Below, in pieces: positions 22,056 to 34,800 of a stretch of 64,000 bases of DNA. Within the stretch, counting starts at the first letter, position 1. Every line of letters starts with the position of its first letter. The notes beneath the pieces were generated by a model that saw nothing but the letters and a program-made list of their open reading frames with translations, was not told the origin of the DNA and did no database searches. The stretch comes from Favolaschia claudopus (Eukaryota > Basidiomycota > Agaricomycetes > Agaricales > Mycenaceae). Location of the stretch: the NCBI GenBank assembly GCA_037176885.1, contig JAWWNJ010000038.1, forward strand, positions 1,178,001 through 1,242,000. The letters run 5' to 3'. The translations under genes and the position numbers were made by a program.

Positions 22056-22508
22056 CAACTTCGACTCCTCATTCCGTTGGGAGAGGGACGAGTTGCCGAG
22101 GGAGAAGTTGAAGGTCTGATCGCTGCAACGCAGCAGGCTCTGGGTGGAGGGTATGATCGTGTCCTGATTGTCTCTGACTCGCAGGCAGGTCTTCAGTCGG
22201 TTCTATCCACCCCCCCCCGCTCCGGTCAGTTCAGAGCTATCGCTTACGACCGCCTGCTTCGCCGGGCCCTCGAGCTTTGTCTCCATCTTCGCGTTACGAA
22301 TTTGTGGACTCCAGCTCACATCGGAACCGCCGGCAACGAATTTGCTGATCTGGCAGCCAAAGAAGCGACACGTCTCCCACCCTCTCCATCTGCCTTCGTC
22401 TCCCTCACCACTTGTAGGCGCCGTATCCAGGAGGGTATCCTTGCACGTTGGGCCGAGCGCTGGGCTTCTAGCCCCACCGGTATTATACTCGCGCGGTCCA
22501 CAATCTGA
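22056..22508 (+). pseudogene. LINE-1 RNase H tail, inverted duplicate
   Basis: Copy of 18,019-18,471 on the opposite strand. It starts abruptly in the RNase H just before PLGEGRVAEGE and runs to the same stop. The rest of the RNase H is absent here because the repeat arm ends. Confidence 0.85.
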
Positions 22509-25328
22509 ACTGCGAGTTTACGGAAGACATACATGTAGTACTGTACGGGTGGTTATCGTCACAGAATTCTACAAGATGTCAACCGAGCACAACGTCTTTC
22601 CAGGGGGTCAATCGCGCAACGCAATCAGGGAACTGGCCGGCCGCTTGTATGGCAGGACCTCTGGCTAAAACCCGTAGGACGTAGGGGGAGTTCTCTCCCA
22701 CCAGGTATAAATCCCCAGTATCCACCAGTAACCTGACGCAATTGAACGTCTTTTCCCTTTGCCGACGCATGCACACCACTCGCCAAAGCGAGCCCAAGGA
22801 CTTTAGGGTGGTAAGTTGCGATCCTACGCAGTCGACGGTGGCGGATGAACCAGCAGCATAGGCACTGCATTGTAAATTTGAAGGCTTTTGAAGGCCAATT
22901 TCGCCAGAATCGGTGTAACTTCCCTTTTCGCGAGGACGGCGCGGTAGAAGTTCATTATGTCGGTAAAAGTGTTCTGAAAATCCGGTACGGTCGCGTACAA
23001 TCCGGTGAGAAATTCCTCGCGAACTTGCATGAGGTCCGGATGAGGACAAATGAACATCGCGTGAGCTTCGTCCTCCACGGCCTCGAGGCAAAATCGACAT
23101 TTACGTCATTCCCTTGGAACAGTGTCCTTCCCTCGTTCCTTCCACCTGCGGCGTTCCACGGCGAGACTGTGACTGGATAGCACAATGCGCGTGAGGGCCA
23201 GTCGATGGCTAGGTGTTTTGACTCGCAGGTAGTGCCGAAAATCCAAGGACTTTTTAATCAGCTTTCCCGTATCCTTATCCATTTCGAGCCTGCCAACCAA
23301 GATGTCTTTCGTTCGTGAAGAATTCATAATTTCATGGTCAATCCATGCCTCCATCGATAACTTGACCTGGTTCATGGCTTCTTTCACTGTGGCAACCTCC
23401 AAAGGACCAGAGATATCCAGCGTCACGGGGATGTACAGTTTTGAAAGGACGATCCGCAAGTCATTTATCCAAGAAATATTCCGCTGACGAGCGAGATTGA
23501 TAGATTCTTGCAGCGCGTTCCATGCCGGTCGATGTTCATCCAGTTCAACCCAGTAGCACAGATTTTTGAGGGCAAGATAGATGCGGCGGTAATGAATCGG
23601 CCAAATCCCCGTTTCGGAAAATAGGACAGCCTTCATTGAGCGCGAGCCAATGCCGAGCATTCGGCGCAGAAATTTGAGTTGAACCTTCTCAAGAAGCTGC
23701 AGACTTTTAGCCTCGATATCTAGACAGACTTCGCACCCAGCCGTAAGGTATGGGTCCACGCGAGCCATATAGAGTGTTCGCAAATCCCATACCGGCATCG
23801 AGCCAACAAAACGATGGAGTCCGAGAATCGTATTCGCAACCTTCGATGCTTTCTTAGCCTTCAAGATATACTGCTCGCGCCACATGAATTTACAGCCTGT
23901 TTCAAACCAGATGCCGAGATAGCGCGCTTTCTGCACCTGTTCAATCAGTTTCCCAGCCATGTGAAAGATAGGATTAAATTTTTGACGGCGTCCGTAAATT
24001 TGGCAGAGTGATTTTGGGATTGAAACCTCGCATCCATTATTGTCTGCCCAGTTTTGAGATTCATTGAGATGAAGCTGAAAGCCTGATGGTGACGTGGAGG
24101 CCGTCATAACATCGTCGGCGTGTTCAACTTGATTTGTGGGCACACCATTAAGTTGAATATCATCAGGATGGACACTCAAGATGAAATCGGCCATGAAAAG
24201 GTTCCACAGGTGCGGAGATCCGGGGTCTCCAGTCAAAATTCCCAGGAGAGATTCGAAGTGAGATCCATATTGGTCGTCCAAGCGAACAATATATCGGATG
24301 CGGTCGTAAAGGCACTTCAACCATTCAATCATTGGTCCAGCAATACCGAGTCTTCCGAGTTTGGTCCATAGAGTCGGACGATCCGTCCCTGGAAAAGCAT
24401 TCTTAAGATCCAGATATCCGACGTACAAAGGTTTGTCCATTGATTCTGCCTTATCGATCATACATAGCAGAACAAAGGCGCTGTCATTCGTCCGCAGATG
24501 CGCCTGAAATCCATTCTGAGAGGGTGGAATTGCACCAATGTCTTCCGCTCCTTCGCGAAGACGTCGGTCGATGATCAGTGTCAACATTTTCAACATGCAA
24601 CATTCCAACGCAATCAGACGATAGCCCTTTGGGTCCGTAGGGTCCTTGTCTTTCTTCAAGATGCCGATGAGCAGGGAGATCAGCCATTGCTTCGGAATTT
24701 CTTGATTTTGAAGGCAGAACCGAAAGAATTGGAGCAGTTTTTCGTTCGGAATTTGGAGGCAGTCTTGGTAAGAGAAACCGTCGACTCCGATAGCCGTGTC
24801 CAGTCCATGCTCTGTGATGTGTTTCTTCATCCATTCTATCTCGTCCAGACTGATCTCCCGGGTATAAGATTTGCGCGGCGAATTATCAGCCAAGTTTCCC
24901 TTCAGCTCCCGGGCCATACGTGCGTTAAAAGCCAGCTGGTCCGAGTTAAACGTTGCGGGGACCTCCTAATTCAAGCGATGTTTGAACTCTTCAGAAAGAT
25001 CTTCCAGCGATACCTTGGCCTTCCTGGGGCGAGGGTCCGTGCGTCTTCGTACAAAATCCCAGAATTCCTTAATATTTTTGCAGGCTAAAAGCTCTGCACG
25101 AAGACCTGCTTGCAGTTCATGAACCTTAGCGCGGCCACGGTGACTTTCCGGCTGTGTGTTCTCCGCCGGGTCATCGTCCCAAATTTTCCACGGTTTAGGT
25201 CGGTCGGGCGAAGTCTCCTCCAAGTCGGTGGTAACCTTGCACTTGTCTGAAATCGGCACAGAGCCAGGCAAGTTTGAAGATGGTAACGGGTCCTGTGCAA
25301 TAGGTTCGAATAAAGTAGCTGATTCCGG

Positions 25329-25968
25329 AGCCCCAGGCAGATTCGTATGATTATAGGATTGGGATCGACGTGCCAAGTTCGTAGGATGTGATGGGAAAAC
25401 TGACAAGTTCGTAGGATTGCCTTGTATTACAGCATCTTTTGCCATATTGAGCCCCGATAGCACATGTAACAAATGGAAAGGTCAGCTTCAAGCCATCAGA
25501 GAGTTAGAGCACCAAAACTCTGGCCCTCGACGGTGCCGACACGGAACAGGGACTGCCGAAGGCCAAAACAACCTCATGCCGAGGAGTTAGGGCAAGCGGA
25601 GCGCGCCCTAACTCCGGAAATCAACAGTGTAATACCGCCCCGACAGGTTAGGGTTAGGGTTAGGGTGAAAGACATAGTGATCCGCGCGAACGAGGCTTTA
25701 GAGTGCCGATCTGAGCGGCACGGTCCGGGGGACCCCCCGAGCGCAGCGAGGGAGGGGAGGGCCGCGAATGATCGGTCCCCTTCGCGCAAACTACGGAACA
25801 AGTGATGCCGCAGTACCGAATCCGGCTGTACAGTCCAATTTCCCGCTGATCAATGTACTTGGTATTCTAAATTAGTCTATCCTACGAAATTTGCAGTTTT
25901 CTCATCAAATCCTACGAACTTGGAACGCGGATCTCAATCCTACTATCATACGAATCTGATATATACTC
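25329..25968. mobile_element. MULE-like element inside LINE-2, 640 bp (right arm)
   Basis: Mirror copy of 14,559-15,198, with its flanking CCGGAATCAG duplication in complement at 25,319-25,328 and 25,969-25,978. Confidence 0.75.
25646..25666 (-). repeat. Interstitial telomere-type repeat (TTAGGG)3
   Basis: Mirror copy in the right arm; here the plus strand reads GGTTAGGG three times in tandem. Confidence 0.8.
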
Positions 25969-27726
25969 CTGATTCCGGTACCTGAAGCGCCGCCTTAGCA
26001 AGCGAATAAGCCTCCTTCTTTGAGCCGTTTGAGGATTTGGAATCAATGAACACAAAAATCGTCGAGCCATGGCGCTTCGCTAGTAACGCAACAGTGTCTC
26101 GAAACAAGTCGCCGTTTGAACCAGGCCAACCAATTGCCATTTTCTTCGCGGCAGCGTAACAAAGCTGGCGAATGATCGTTTTTGAGGTACAGAAAATGAC
26201 CAGGGTTTTGTCAGAATCTACGTTGCGAATAGCCTCATGAATGGCATAAATGCGGCCCCGTTCAGCAGTTGGTTTTCCCGGGCCCGGGACTTTGAAACAA
26301 GTATTCGATGGTGATCCCATTCCAAAACGGATTCCAGCGCCAGCCGATTTCGTTCGTATTTTGCCAGGGGCTGCCCCTTCGACGTATACATGGATAGGCA
26401 GAGATTCCGAGAGTATTGGTCCATATAAGGAATGCAGCGCCTGTTGTGAAGTTTCTCGTGAGTCCAATGTTTCTCTGTACAGTCTATGGATTTCATCTTG
26501 ACCAGCGAAGTCAGGAGCAGAATCGGCTCGACGGAGAGGAGCCGCTGTTGAGCGCGAGATAGCACGGCCATCCAACGTTACGCAAATGCGAGTGTGATCG
26601 GCCCAGTCATCCTTTGGGTCCGCTGTCGGTTGTTCGACATGAAAGCTGCGAACCAGAGCCAATAGGGAGTTCGAAACAAATGCGTAATCAATGGTTGATT
26701 GGCCAGCGGGTTGATGGGAGGTATACCGACCGGGAGAAGCAGTTTCCAAAGAGGTACCGTTTAGAATGCAAAGTCCAAGCTTGTCGCATTCAGAATTGCC
26801 CTACCACGAGTATTTTCCGTGGCGTCAGAAGAGTGCCTCGGCCAAGATTGGGTGAAATTGATGACTTGTTGCGATCCCGTTCGACCGTTTATATCGGTGA
26901 GAAGCAGAACGGGTTTCTCAGCGCTAGGACTACAGACTGCCATTGTTTCCCAAAGTTGTTAAATTGGCTCAACGTCGGTCCAACCTTGCCATCGAGATGT
27001 TTCCGGAGAAATATATGCGCCAACGAGCCACATCGAACCTAAATCCAGAACCAGAATATCAGGCGAGCTCAGGCGAGACTTGGTGAAATCAATATCATCG
27101 CGAATCAGAAGTGCAATTCCGCCACCACGACGTTCGGTTTCAAGCCTGGGTTTTCGAGGCAAGGAAATGAGCGAGAAACCTTTAGGCACGTCCGCGGGGT
27201 CCTCTTCGCCAGGTAGCATGTCCGTTTCCGCGAAAAACATGATGTCATAGGGCGCGAGAAGGCCGTGAAACTCCGGGCTTGTTAATTTCAGCGTGAAATG
27301 GTGGTGTATATTCCAGTACATAATTTTAACATCACGATTACCGATTTCAGATGCAGCGTGAGAGGGTTGTACGTCGACGGCCGTGGTACCAGTGGTTCCG
27401 TTCTGCCCAGGGTCGTGAGCGCGTTGCCCGCTTGAGTTTCGTCCAATTCCAAAGTCGGCTCGGCCTCTGGTGGATAGTACTCCTGTGGGTCCTGAGGTTC
27501 CACCACTATTCGTTGACGTCGGCACACATCGTGTCGGCGCAGATCCTGAATTCGGCACATCCCGAGCAAAAGCCGGTCCATAAAACGCGGGTCCGGATCC
27601 AGGGAGACCAGTGCATGAGTGAGGGGGGGAAGGTTGATTGATCCTGGCCCAATTCTGTAGGTTCGGGTTCCTTGAGACGCAATAGAAGACCCAAGCATAG
27701 TAGATAACGGTGCAAAGCAAGAGCGG

Positions 27727-27940
27727 TGGGGACTCCGTAAGTATTGGGCCGTATAGTGAATCCAAGGCCTGTTCGGGTGTCTCTCGTGAGTCCAGTGTGC
27801 AGGGACTACAAATCGCGACGGTTTCCCAAAGCTGTTGAATGGGCTCAACATCGGTCCAGCCCTGCCATCGAGAACTTTCGGGAGGAATATACCAATCAGT
27901 CACATAGAACCCAAGGCCAAGACGAGAATGTCGGGCGAGC
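27727..27940 (-). pseudogene. Internally deleted LINE-2 fragment, mirror copy
   Basis: Duplicate of 12,587-12,800 in the right arm. Confidence 0.6.
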
Positions 27941-28550
27941 CAGTGTTTCTTGAGTGTTTCTCTAGTCTAGTTTTTGTTGACATGTGTTAAGTAGCCGTAG
28001 GTCAGGATTCACTTGTGCGCCTTATTCTATATTGCAAACAAGGTTTCTCTTGACGCAGCTCACCCAAGGAGGTAAATTCAGAAGCCGACCGTTTCGGTCA
28101 AAGGGCACAGCCCCATAATGAGCCGATTTGCACTCCTGGGAGCACTTTGGAGCTCCTCTTTCCCCATAGGCATTGCGGTGTGTCTGGTCAGATACATGCT
28201 CAGAGTGGCAGGAAACTTGAATGTGCCACTTCCGTTTTGGGCGTTTCCTAATCCGGAACGTCGACCTACGGCTAACAGCTGTCGTAAAATCAGACGATAT
28301 ATCAGGCTATTTTCTTTCCGTCCAAATTTCTCAAGAAAATAGCCTTGGGATATCAGATACGACCATCATTCTCCATTAAGCTTGGCCGCCGCTGGATGCG
28401 TGTTTGATGACCGTATTAGTTCCGCATTGAGATTAGGGTGAGCATAGCCACCCCGAGAAAGTTGGATTTATTCCTTCTCATCAGCCATCTCCTTCAACAT
28501 CGACACCAAAGTTTCACATTTTCACCTAAGATTTTTTTTTTCAGAGATTA

Positions 28551-28739
28551 GCGAGTTTGCGATGCAGCCATTGGATGGCTAATGGCTACACAAAAGTCGA
28601 AATTCCGGCGCATTGACAAAGACTAAACCCGGTCTCAACATCCAAACTTCATTCCAAGCAGCTCTTGTGTAATTTGAAAGTTTCCTAATCGGGAAATCGT
28701 TAGCCATTCAATGGCTCCAATGGCTCTTCGCAAACCCTC
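28551..28739. mobile_element. TA-flanked MITE, 189 bp (right arm)
   Basis: Mirror copy of the element at 11,788-11,976. Confidence 0.7.
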
Positions 28740-29386
28740 TATTGAATATTTTCCGCTCGCATTTTTTTTTTCTTAGAATGTCATTTTTCTCCCTCGCAAC
28801 TTCAACTTTTCATTTCGACGTACAGAAACTCATATTTCCTATGTCTCACACGCCGAGACTTATACAGCTGTTTCGGAAAAAGAATACGGGTTTCGGCATT
28901 TGTTGCTCCTCAATTCTTTGTTGACACTTGCTTGACCTTGAGTCTGTTTGCGGAATCTGATTTCTCGCTCGCCCGGCCTCGGTATATCTCCGGGAAAGTT
29001 CTGTGGGTACCACAGAGCATTGGTCTATTATCTGGTTAAATTACAATTCTTATATGGACCCCAACAATCGTGCAAGCTGGTCTGACCCAATTGTGTTCCT
29101 TACGGCACCTGAATCCGTCTGAGGCAACAATTTGGGCTCGATACTGATGGCGGTGGGAAATAGCGGTATCCAGATACCGGCGGAGTTTGAATTGCCGGCC
29201 CGCACGGTCCCACCGCTCCGCCCACTGGCTGGCCTCAACAAACTTGCGGCGCTAAGCAAGAAAGTTATTCGAATAATATTTCAGCGGGCTTGGGAGTCAA
29301 ACCAACTGCTTCAGCGCTACACTAACTGTACTGAGATATCCTCGCCTTGTCTGAGCTTTCCTTCAATTCTGAACATTCCCCCCCCC

Positions 29387-30756
29387 AAAAAATAGGCCTC
29401 ATCAAAGCATTACCTCACACCTTCACTCCTCGGCAACTTAAAATGGCACCACTTTCCTGCCACGTCGCATTCTCCCTCTCACCTTCTCCCACCTCATCGC
29501 GGCGCGGTTCTGGTGTGCGTTGCATCAAATTTCCTTAAAAGTCAGCAACCCGTTTAGGTTGCTGCCTTTTTTGGTAGCAACCTAAACGGGTTGCTGCCAT
29601 TTTGGGAGCAACCAGAAGAGGCAACGATTGATATCACCTGTCAATTTGCGACCTAATAGGGGAATCTATTCCCATGGCCTCGTAAATCCTATAGTAGTGA
29701 ATAATGTCAAACACCGACAGTTCAAGGTTGGTGTGCAGTGGTATATATACAAAAAAATGGCATAGCATAGACAATATCAACTACTCATTCCAATTTACAG
29801 CATTGTCAAGCAATATGATCAAATCATTCATTTACAGGGTAAATCTAGTTCAAACTGTTACACTCCAAACAGCACCGGCACAAGGTACTTCAGCATGAGA
29901 TGAATCTCGCCCTTCACACTCAACTCGACCACAGTCTTTGCAGGAATTCTTACAAAGGTTGCTGAGCATTATGTAAGACTGGTTCAACTCACAAAACGGC
30001 TCAATTTCCGTCCATTTTGAAGCATCTTGAGAGAATCTGCACCTTAATGTGAGGCTACAGGAGCTTGAGGTGTATGGGAGGCTTTTTGGATTTTTTTCAG
30101 CCTCCGAATGTCTGATATATTGATATTCAGGAGCATTTCGAAACAATTTTGTTCTGGCTACCTGGGAGCAGACAGAGAGCTCTGATAAGCAGAATCAAAC
30201 AGAATGAGGTTGTAGTTAGTACTCAGAATACGATTTACAGCTATGTTGAAGAAGCATTACACCGAAACCAACTAAAACGAAACCTGTAAACGGAGCTCCT
30301 TCCACCAATTCATAAATGGTTTCGATCCTTGTATAGATGGGTTTAGCTATCTACTTGTGTGTCTTAGGCAGTAATACTAGGCAGATATGGTCTCTGACAC
30401 AATCATCCTATAGTATATCTGGGGTTGAAAGTAAACACCGTCATTATCAATGTGTTTAAGTAATTCACGGCTTGACTGTGTTTGCATGATGACAGTGTGG
30501 AGTATACAGATACCTTTGTGGGTAATGTACTACAAATGAACAGGAGCACCACCACCAGGGCTTGATTCAAGTCAGTTGCGTTGGATGTTCAACATCCAAA
30601 ATTAGCTATGAATAATGAATCGTATTGCGGTCTTGTTTTTTTGAGTTCAGTTCAAGTTGCAACAGAGGTATGTATACACTCACTATGTTTACACAAAAAA
30701 CTACACCTTCCATAAATGGAAGATCAAAGTTGTCGACTTTGCGTGTCCGGCACTGT
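29387..30756. other. No gene seen; one strong hairpin
   Basis: Apart from a 21-bp perfect hairpin at 29,543-29,596, nothing coding was recognised between the inverted repeat and the hAT-like element. Confidence 0.4.
29543..29596. repeat. Perfect 21-bp hairpin
   Basis: CAGCAACCCGTTTAGGTTGC (plus T) at 29,543-29,563 is exactly complementary to 29,576-29,596, with a 12-base loop containing six T. A third partial copy, GGAGCAACC, follows at about 29,604. Confidence 0.8.
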
Positions 30757-31030
30757 AGGCCCCCAGTCACTACCATATAGGTCCGTAGGGTAAAATTTCC
30801 GGATTTTCGACTGATTTACTCTATTTTTTTAGCATTGATGGCGCCCTAGAGGAGTCAAAAAAGGTGTATTTTTTCTGGAAATTGCGGGAAACGCTTAGTT
30901 TAGAGCAGCTGCGTCGGCCCAGCTATCCAAAATCTCGCTTCCATGGCTGGTTCGCGAAATAGACCTCTGAAATTGGCCGTTGTTTTACTCTATGAAACCT
31001 ACGGACCTATATGGTAGTGACCGGGGGCCT
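30757..31030. mobile_element. hAT-like MITE, 274 bp, upstream of the methyltransferase
   Basis: The ends read AGGCCCCCAGTCACTACCAT and AGGCCCCCGGTCACTACCAT inward, continuing to 33 bp with one mismatch. The 8 bases GGCACTGT flank both sides (30,749-30,756 and 31,031-31,038). No reading frame of note. The AGGCCCC start is shared with the element at 37,786. Confidence 0.8.
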
Positions 31031-31057
31031 GGCACTGTACAGTTGCGGCGAAATTAA

Positions 31058-31750
31058 ATGCATTACCATATAAGGAAATTTCATGAAATGGCCGGCCCTG
31101 CCGTCTTGGACCTTGCTTTAGGTGGTAAACTTTGGGTAAACTAGGGTTAAACACTACTTTCAGTTGAGTATATATTTATCCGGCCAACGGTATTGATTTC
31201 AAAGCGCTATGTAGCATCGTTGTTCAATACCAATTTAATGCATTTGCGTAAGAAGTCGACGAAAAGTGGCTCTGTTAGTGCCGAAACGAGTTTTCCCCTC
31301 AATCTTCAAGTGATATGTTTTGCCTTATTTGGTTTTGGCTGACAGCTAATTTCGACGAACAGAGTCAACCAAAAGTTTTGACTTATTTGGTTTTGGCTGA
31401 TGCGGCTCGAATTTCCACGGAGGAGGACCTAGCTACAGCAAGGTCAAACAAATCGACCTTGGGAGGGCTAGCCATGGATGTTTCGGGTAAATTGGCTGCG
31501 GATATTCCACTACTGGGTGTCAGCATGGCTGAAGATGCTCGAAATTACAAGGGAAGGGTCAATTCAGTTTGCAATTGGCTGACTTCCATGATACGCATTG
31601 GACTGTTCTGACCAGAATGTCCTGCTTGAAATGCTCATATACTCACTCAGGCATATTCTAAATGTCATACAATACTCGGGGCTCTTGCTTTCGCGTCTTG
31701 GAGGCGACACCGCCCAAGACTGAGCGAGATTTCCATATATGGTAATGCAT
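31058..31750. mobile_element. TTAA-flanked TIR element (piggyBac-like), 693 bp
   Basis: Inverted ends ATGCATTACCATATA are each bordered by TTAA (31,054-31,057 and 31,751-31,754), the target duplication typical of piggyBac elements. A frame of 98 codons at 31,315-31,611 inside it was not recognised; a sentence of about 25 bases with TTATTTGGTTTTGGCTGA is directly repeated there 58 bp apart. It lies between the hAT-like MITE and the start of the methyltransferase. Confidence 0.55.
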
Positions 31751-31873
31751 TTAACTGTATGTAAGTAAATTACGTTTCCGTGCTATGTTCCCACGCTCTC
31801 CATTTATTCAAATTTTCCATCATCTGGACTCGGACTTTCACTCGAACCTCCACCCTCAGAACTTGTTCCCCAC

Positions 31874-34800
31874 ATGCGAGGACCGCGGTCAATGTATAAA
31901 AAGGCTCGCGATCCAATATGGACTACAAAAGCCACGAGATATGCAGCCAAGCGTCTTAGAATTCCATCCGCAGCGTTGGACCTCGTGCTTCCAAGTCCCG
32001 TCAAAAGCCGTAGACGGAAGTCGCAGCCCACACGTCACCTTGAAGATCCTTTAGTGGTCATTCTTGAAGGGTGCCTCGGTCACTCCGCATACTTCTCGAC
32101 GGCATTGATAGACAACTGCAAATACACTGTGATTTTTTCTGAACCCTCGCATCAGCATTTCTCAATCCTTGACAGAAAGGGGATCTTGTCGCCGTCGCCG
32201 CAGGCGACGATGCCAATAAAAAGAGAATGCATGAGGAGGCGAGTTTCTCCCGATTTTGCGGCAAAGCATTGGCCGCTTCTGCATGGTTTGCCGTTCAACT
32301 CTAAATGATCACGTCTTTTGACTGATTAATGCTCATGTAATGAAATCAGGTTCTGTCAAGTTATGTATTTCTTTGTGGATGCGGGACATGGTGTCAAAAT
32401 GTCTCACGTTCAATGGTTTGTACACGGTATGATGTCGCTGAATTTGAGCTCAACGTGGGTAACTCAGTGCGTAGGCTCCCGAGTTTTGGGCGAGCTTGGA
32501 CACCCCAACGAGCTTTTTCTCATCGATGAATGCGACGATATACCCGTCAACTCCATTATACAAAAGTGCTCACTTTACAAATTAGCCCTTGGTGAAGATT
32601 CAGCCCTGAAATACGAAGAGGGTGAATTTTTTGGCCGGTCAGTATCGAGTTTCGGGCAAAAAAAGCGCTCATGCCGGTAACCAGACTAAGATACGGCGAA
32701 GGATTTGAGTTTACTGATTTTCATGACTTGGAAACCTGCTCACGTTTATTGGAACATTGTCCCACCCACAAACCTTGCATTAGCTGTGGGTTACGCGCCG
32801 AGCAGCAGGCGCTGGCATCAGTTCAGCAAGTCCACGGAGGCCTGTTCCGGAGTGGGGAAGAGTTTCATATAGGGGACTTCGCATATATCTTACCGGCTCT
32901 CGAAGCGAATGAGCAACATTGTCTACTTCTTGCCCAAATTTTGCAAGTAGACTGGGAATGCCACTGCCTGCATGTAAGATACTGGGAGAGGCAAGGTATC
33001 ACCGATACAGTGAGTCTGCCTGCAAGTTTTCACTTCTGACTCGCTCACGCATTTAAGCACCATATATGTCAGTCAACAAGGACTGATACTGTCGACATTG
33101 CCCGGTTGGACGGAAAGTTTTTTGTTCGAGCCGTTCCAGCTGGCAATGGGATGGAGTCCTGGGTAACCGCTCATCCAGACAACTTCTTCACAATACCTCA
33201 GAGAACAACACGATCAAGTCAAAGGACGGAGACACCAGCTAACGCCTGCGGTACCTGCTACTTCCGGCATTGTGCGGATTTAAAACAGTTGGAAGAATAC
33301 AGCCAACTTCATGGCCCTGTCTCTGTTCTGGACGTTTGCTGCGGTATGATGCTTTGATGGTTGTTGAATACATGCTGGTGATCTCAACTTTATGTCAACT
33401 GCATGTAGGTGCAGGGGGATTATCTCACGGCTTGACACAATCTGGTTTCTTTGAAGTCGAGCTTGCCGTCGATCAAGATATATTGGCTGCAAATACGTTT
33501 CGGTCAACTCCTACTGTACTTTCATCCCCGCATTGCGACCAATTATTTTTTGTAGGGAAAATAATCCTCGGTCAACCGTCGTCTGTACCGACCTCAACTC
33601 CTTTCTCAAATTTTCTTCCGACAGAAAACGAGGTAAGATAACTGATCCTCTGGTCTCAAGTGACGGCGGTGTGATACCCAATCACACCGTGCCCCGGCTT
33701 TTGAATCTGGGAGTCCTGTGTGGAGGTAAGTTGGCAACCCCTCACATATTCAGACCCCAAAATCTGGCTAGGGACACCTTGCGGAAGCTTCAGCGCCGCC
33801 AACCGCCATGAAGTATGTATGTGACTATGTTGTAAATTTCCGGTCATCTGACGAGCTATGTATATAGAAACCGGATGATCCTCGGTATTCAGTCTTGAAC
33901 TTCTAAGTTATCTTTACTGAAGAGTCGGTCTATATGCAGATCATCAATACCACTCGTCATGGCCGGCTTGGCGTCGATTTATCGGCCAAAATTTGTGGTC
34001 TTCGAAAACGTTCCCGAATTCATCCACCATTCCATCGATGATCCCTTAGGCGACGGATTGATACAGCAGGCCATGCTTAAAGCCATGTGCCGTAGTCTCA
34101 TAGAAGCTGGCTTTCAAGTACGAATCGGCATTCTGAATGCCGCCCAGCATGGTTGTGCACAAAACAGATCCCGTTTTATTATCTTGGGGGCGAGGCGTGG
34201 GCTGAAGCTGCCCAATCTCCCAGCACTCAGCCATTCGTCTAACAGCCCACACAATTATTCCCTTTTTTTGAAAGGCGAATTTGTTCCCCGAGCGACACGA
34301 CACTCAGGTACAGCTGCGGCACCACATCCACTCATCAGTCTTGACGACGCTATCAATGACTTGGTGAGCCTTGATACAATCCCCATTGACCTTAGCTCAA
34401 TTAGTTGCCGTGAAAGCCAAGGTTTGAATGGTGAGTCAACTCATCCGCACAGCAAGCAATGTATAGTACTCAAGGGCATCCAGGGCGATGTCCAAAAGGC
34501 CAAGACAGAGAAGTGGTGAAAAGGGGCAATGTCCTCAGTTTGACCCAACCTTGGCACCTGTGGGATACCGTACGGGTGTGCCATATGCAAAGCCAGCAAG
34601 CAATCGATATCAAAATTCTTTGCGTTCCAACGACTCAACGACTGTGACACAGCATGTCACAAATAGCGTCCCTTTGTCCCTTGTCTGCAAGGTTTACCAG
34701 GGTGCGGCTTCTGGAGATACCTACAAGGTTCTTGTTGAGGATGCTCCATGCAACACACTTTTAACTACGGCGGATCCTCGATCAGGGAATCGTCGAAGCC

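Larger units (their letters stand above)
22824..27333 (-). pseudogene. LINE-2, mirror copy in right arm
   Basis: Reverse-complement duplicate of 13,194-17,703 with the same stop codons, the same frameshift and the same MULE-like insertion. Endonuclease lies at about 26,550-27,333, the RNase H-like part at 25,980-26,400 and the reverse transcriptase at 23,106-24,917. Because each lesion is shared, the decay came before the duplication, or the two arms are kept alike by conversion, or one arm is an assembly copy. Confidence 0.8.
22056..29386 (-). repeat. Right arm of large inverted repeat (7,331 bp)
   Basis: Mirror image of 11,141-18,471. The inner end at 22,056 joins the LINE-1 ORF1 (to its left) directly to an inverted copy of the LINE-1 RNase H sequence. 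The outer end is a run of nine C at 29,378-29,386. Contents are the same as the left arm: LINE-1 tail, LINE-2, MULE-like element and TA-flanked MITE. Confidence 0.9.

Noticed and set aside
31315..31611. 98-codon frame as the first exon of the methyltransferase
   Set aside because: It lies inside the TTAA-flanked element and shows no targeting-domain features.
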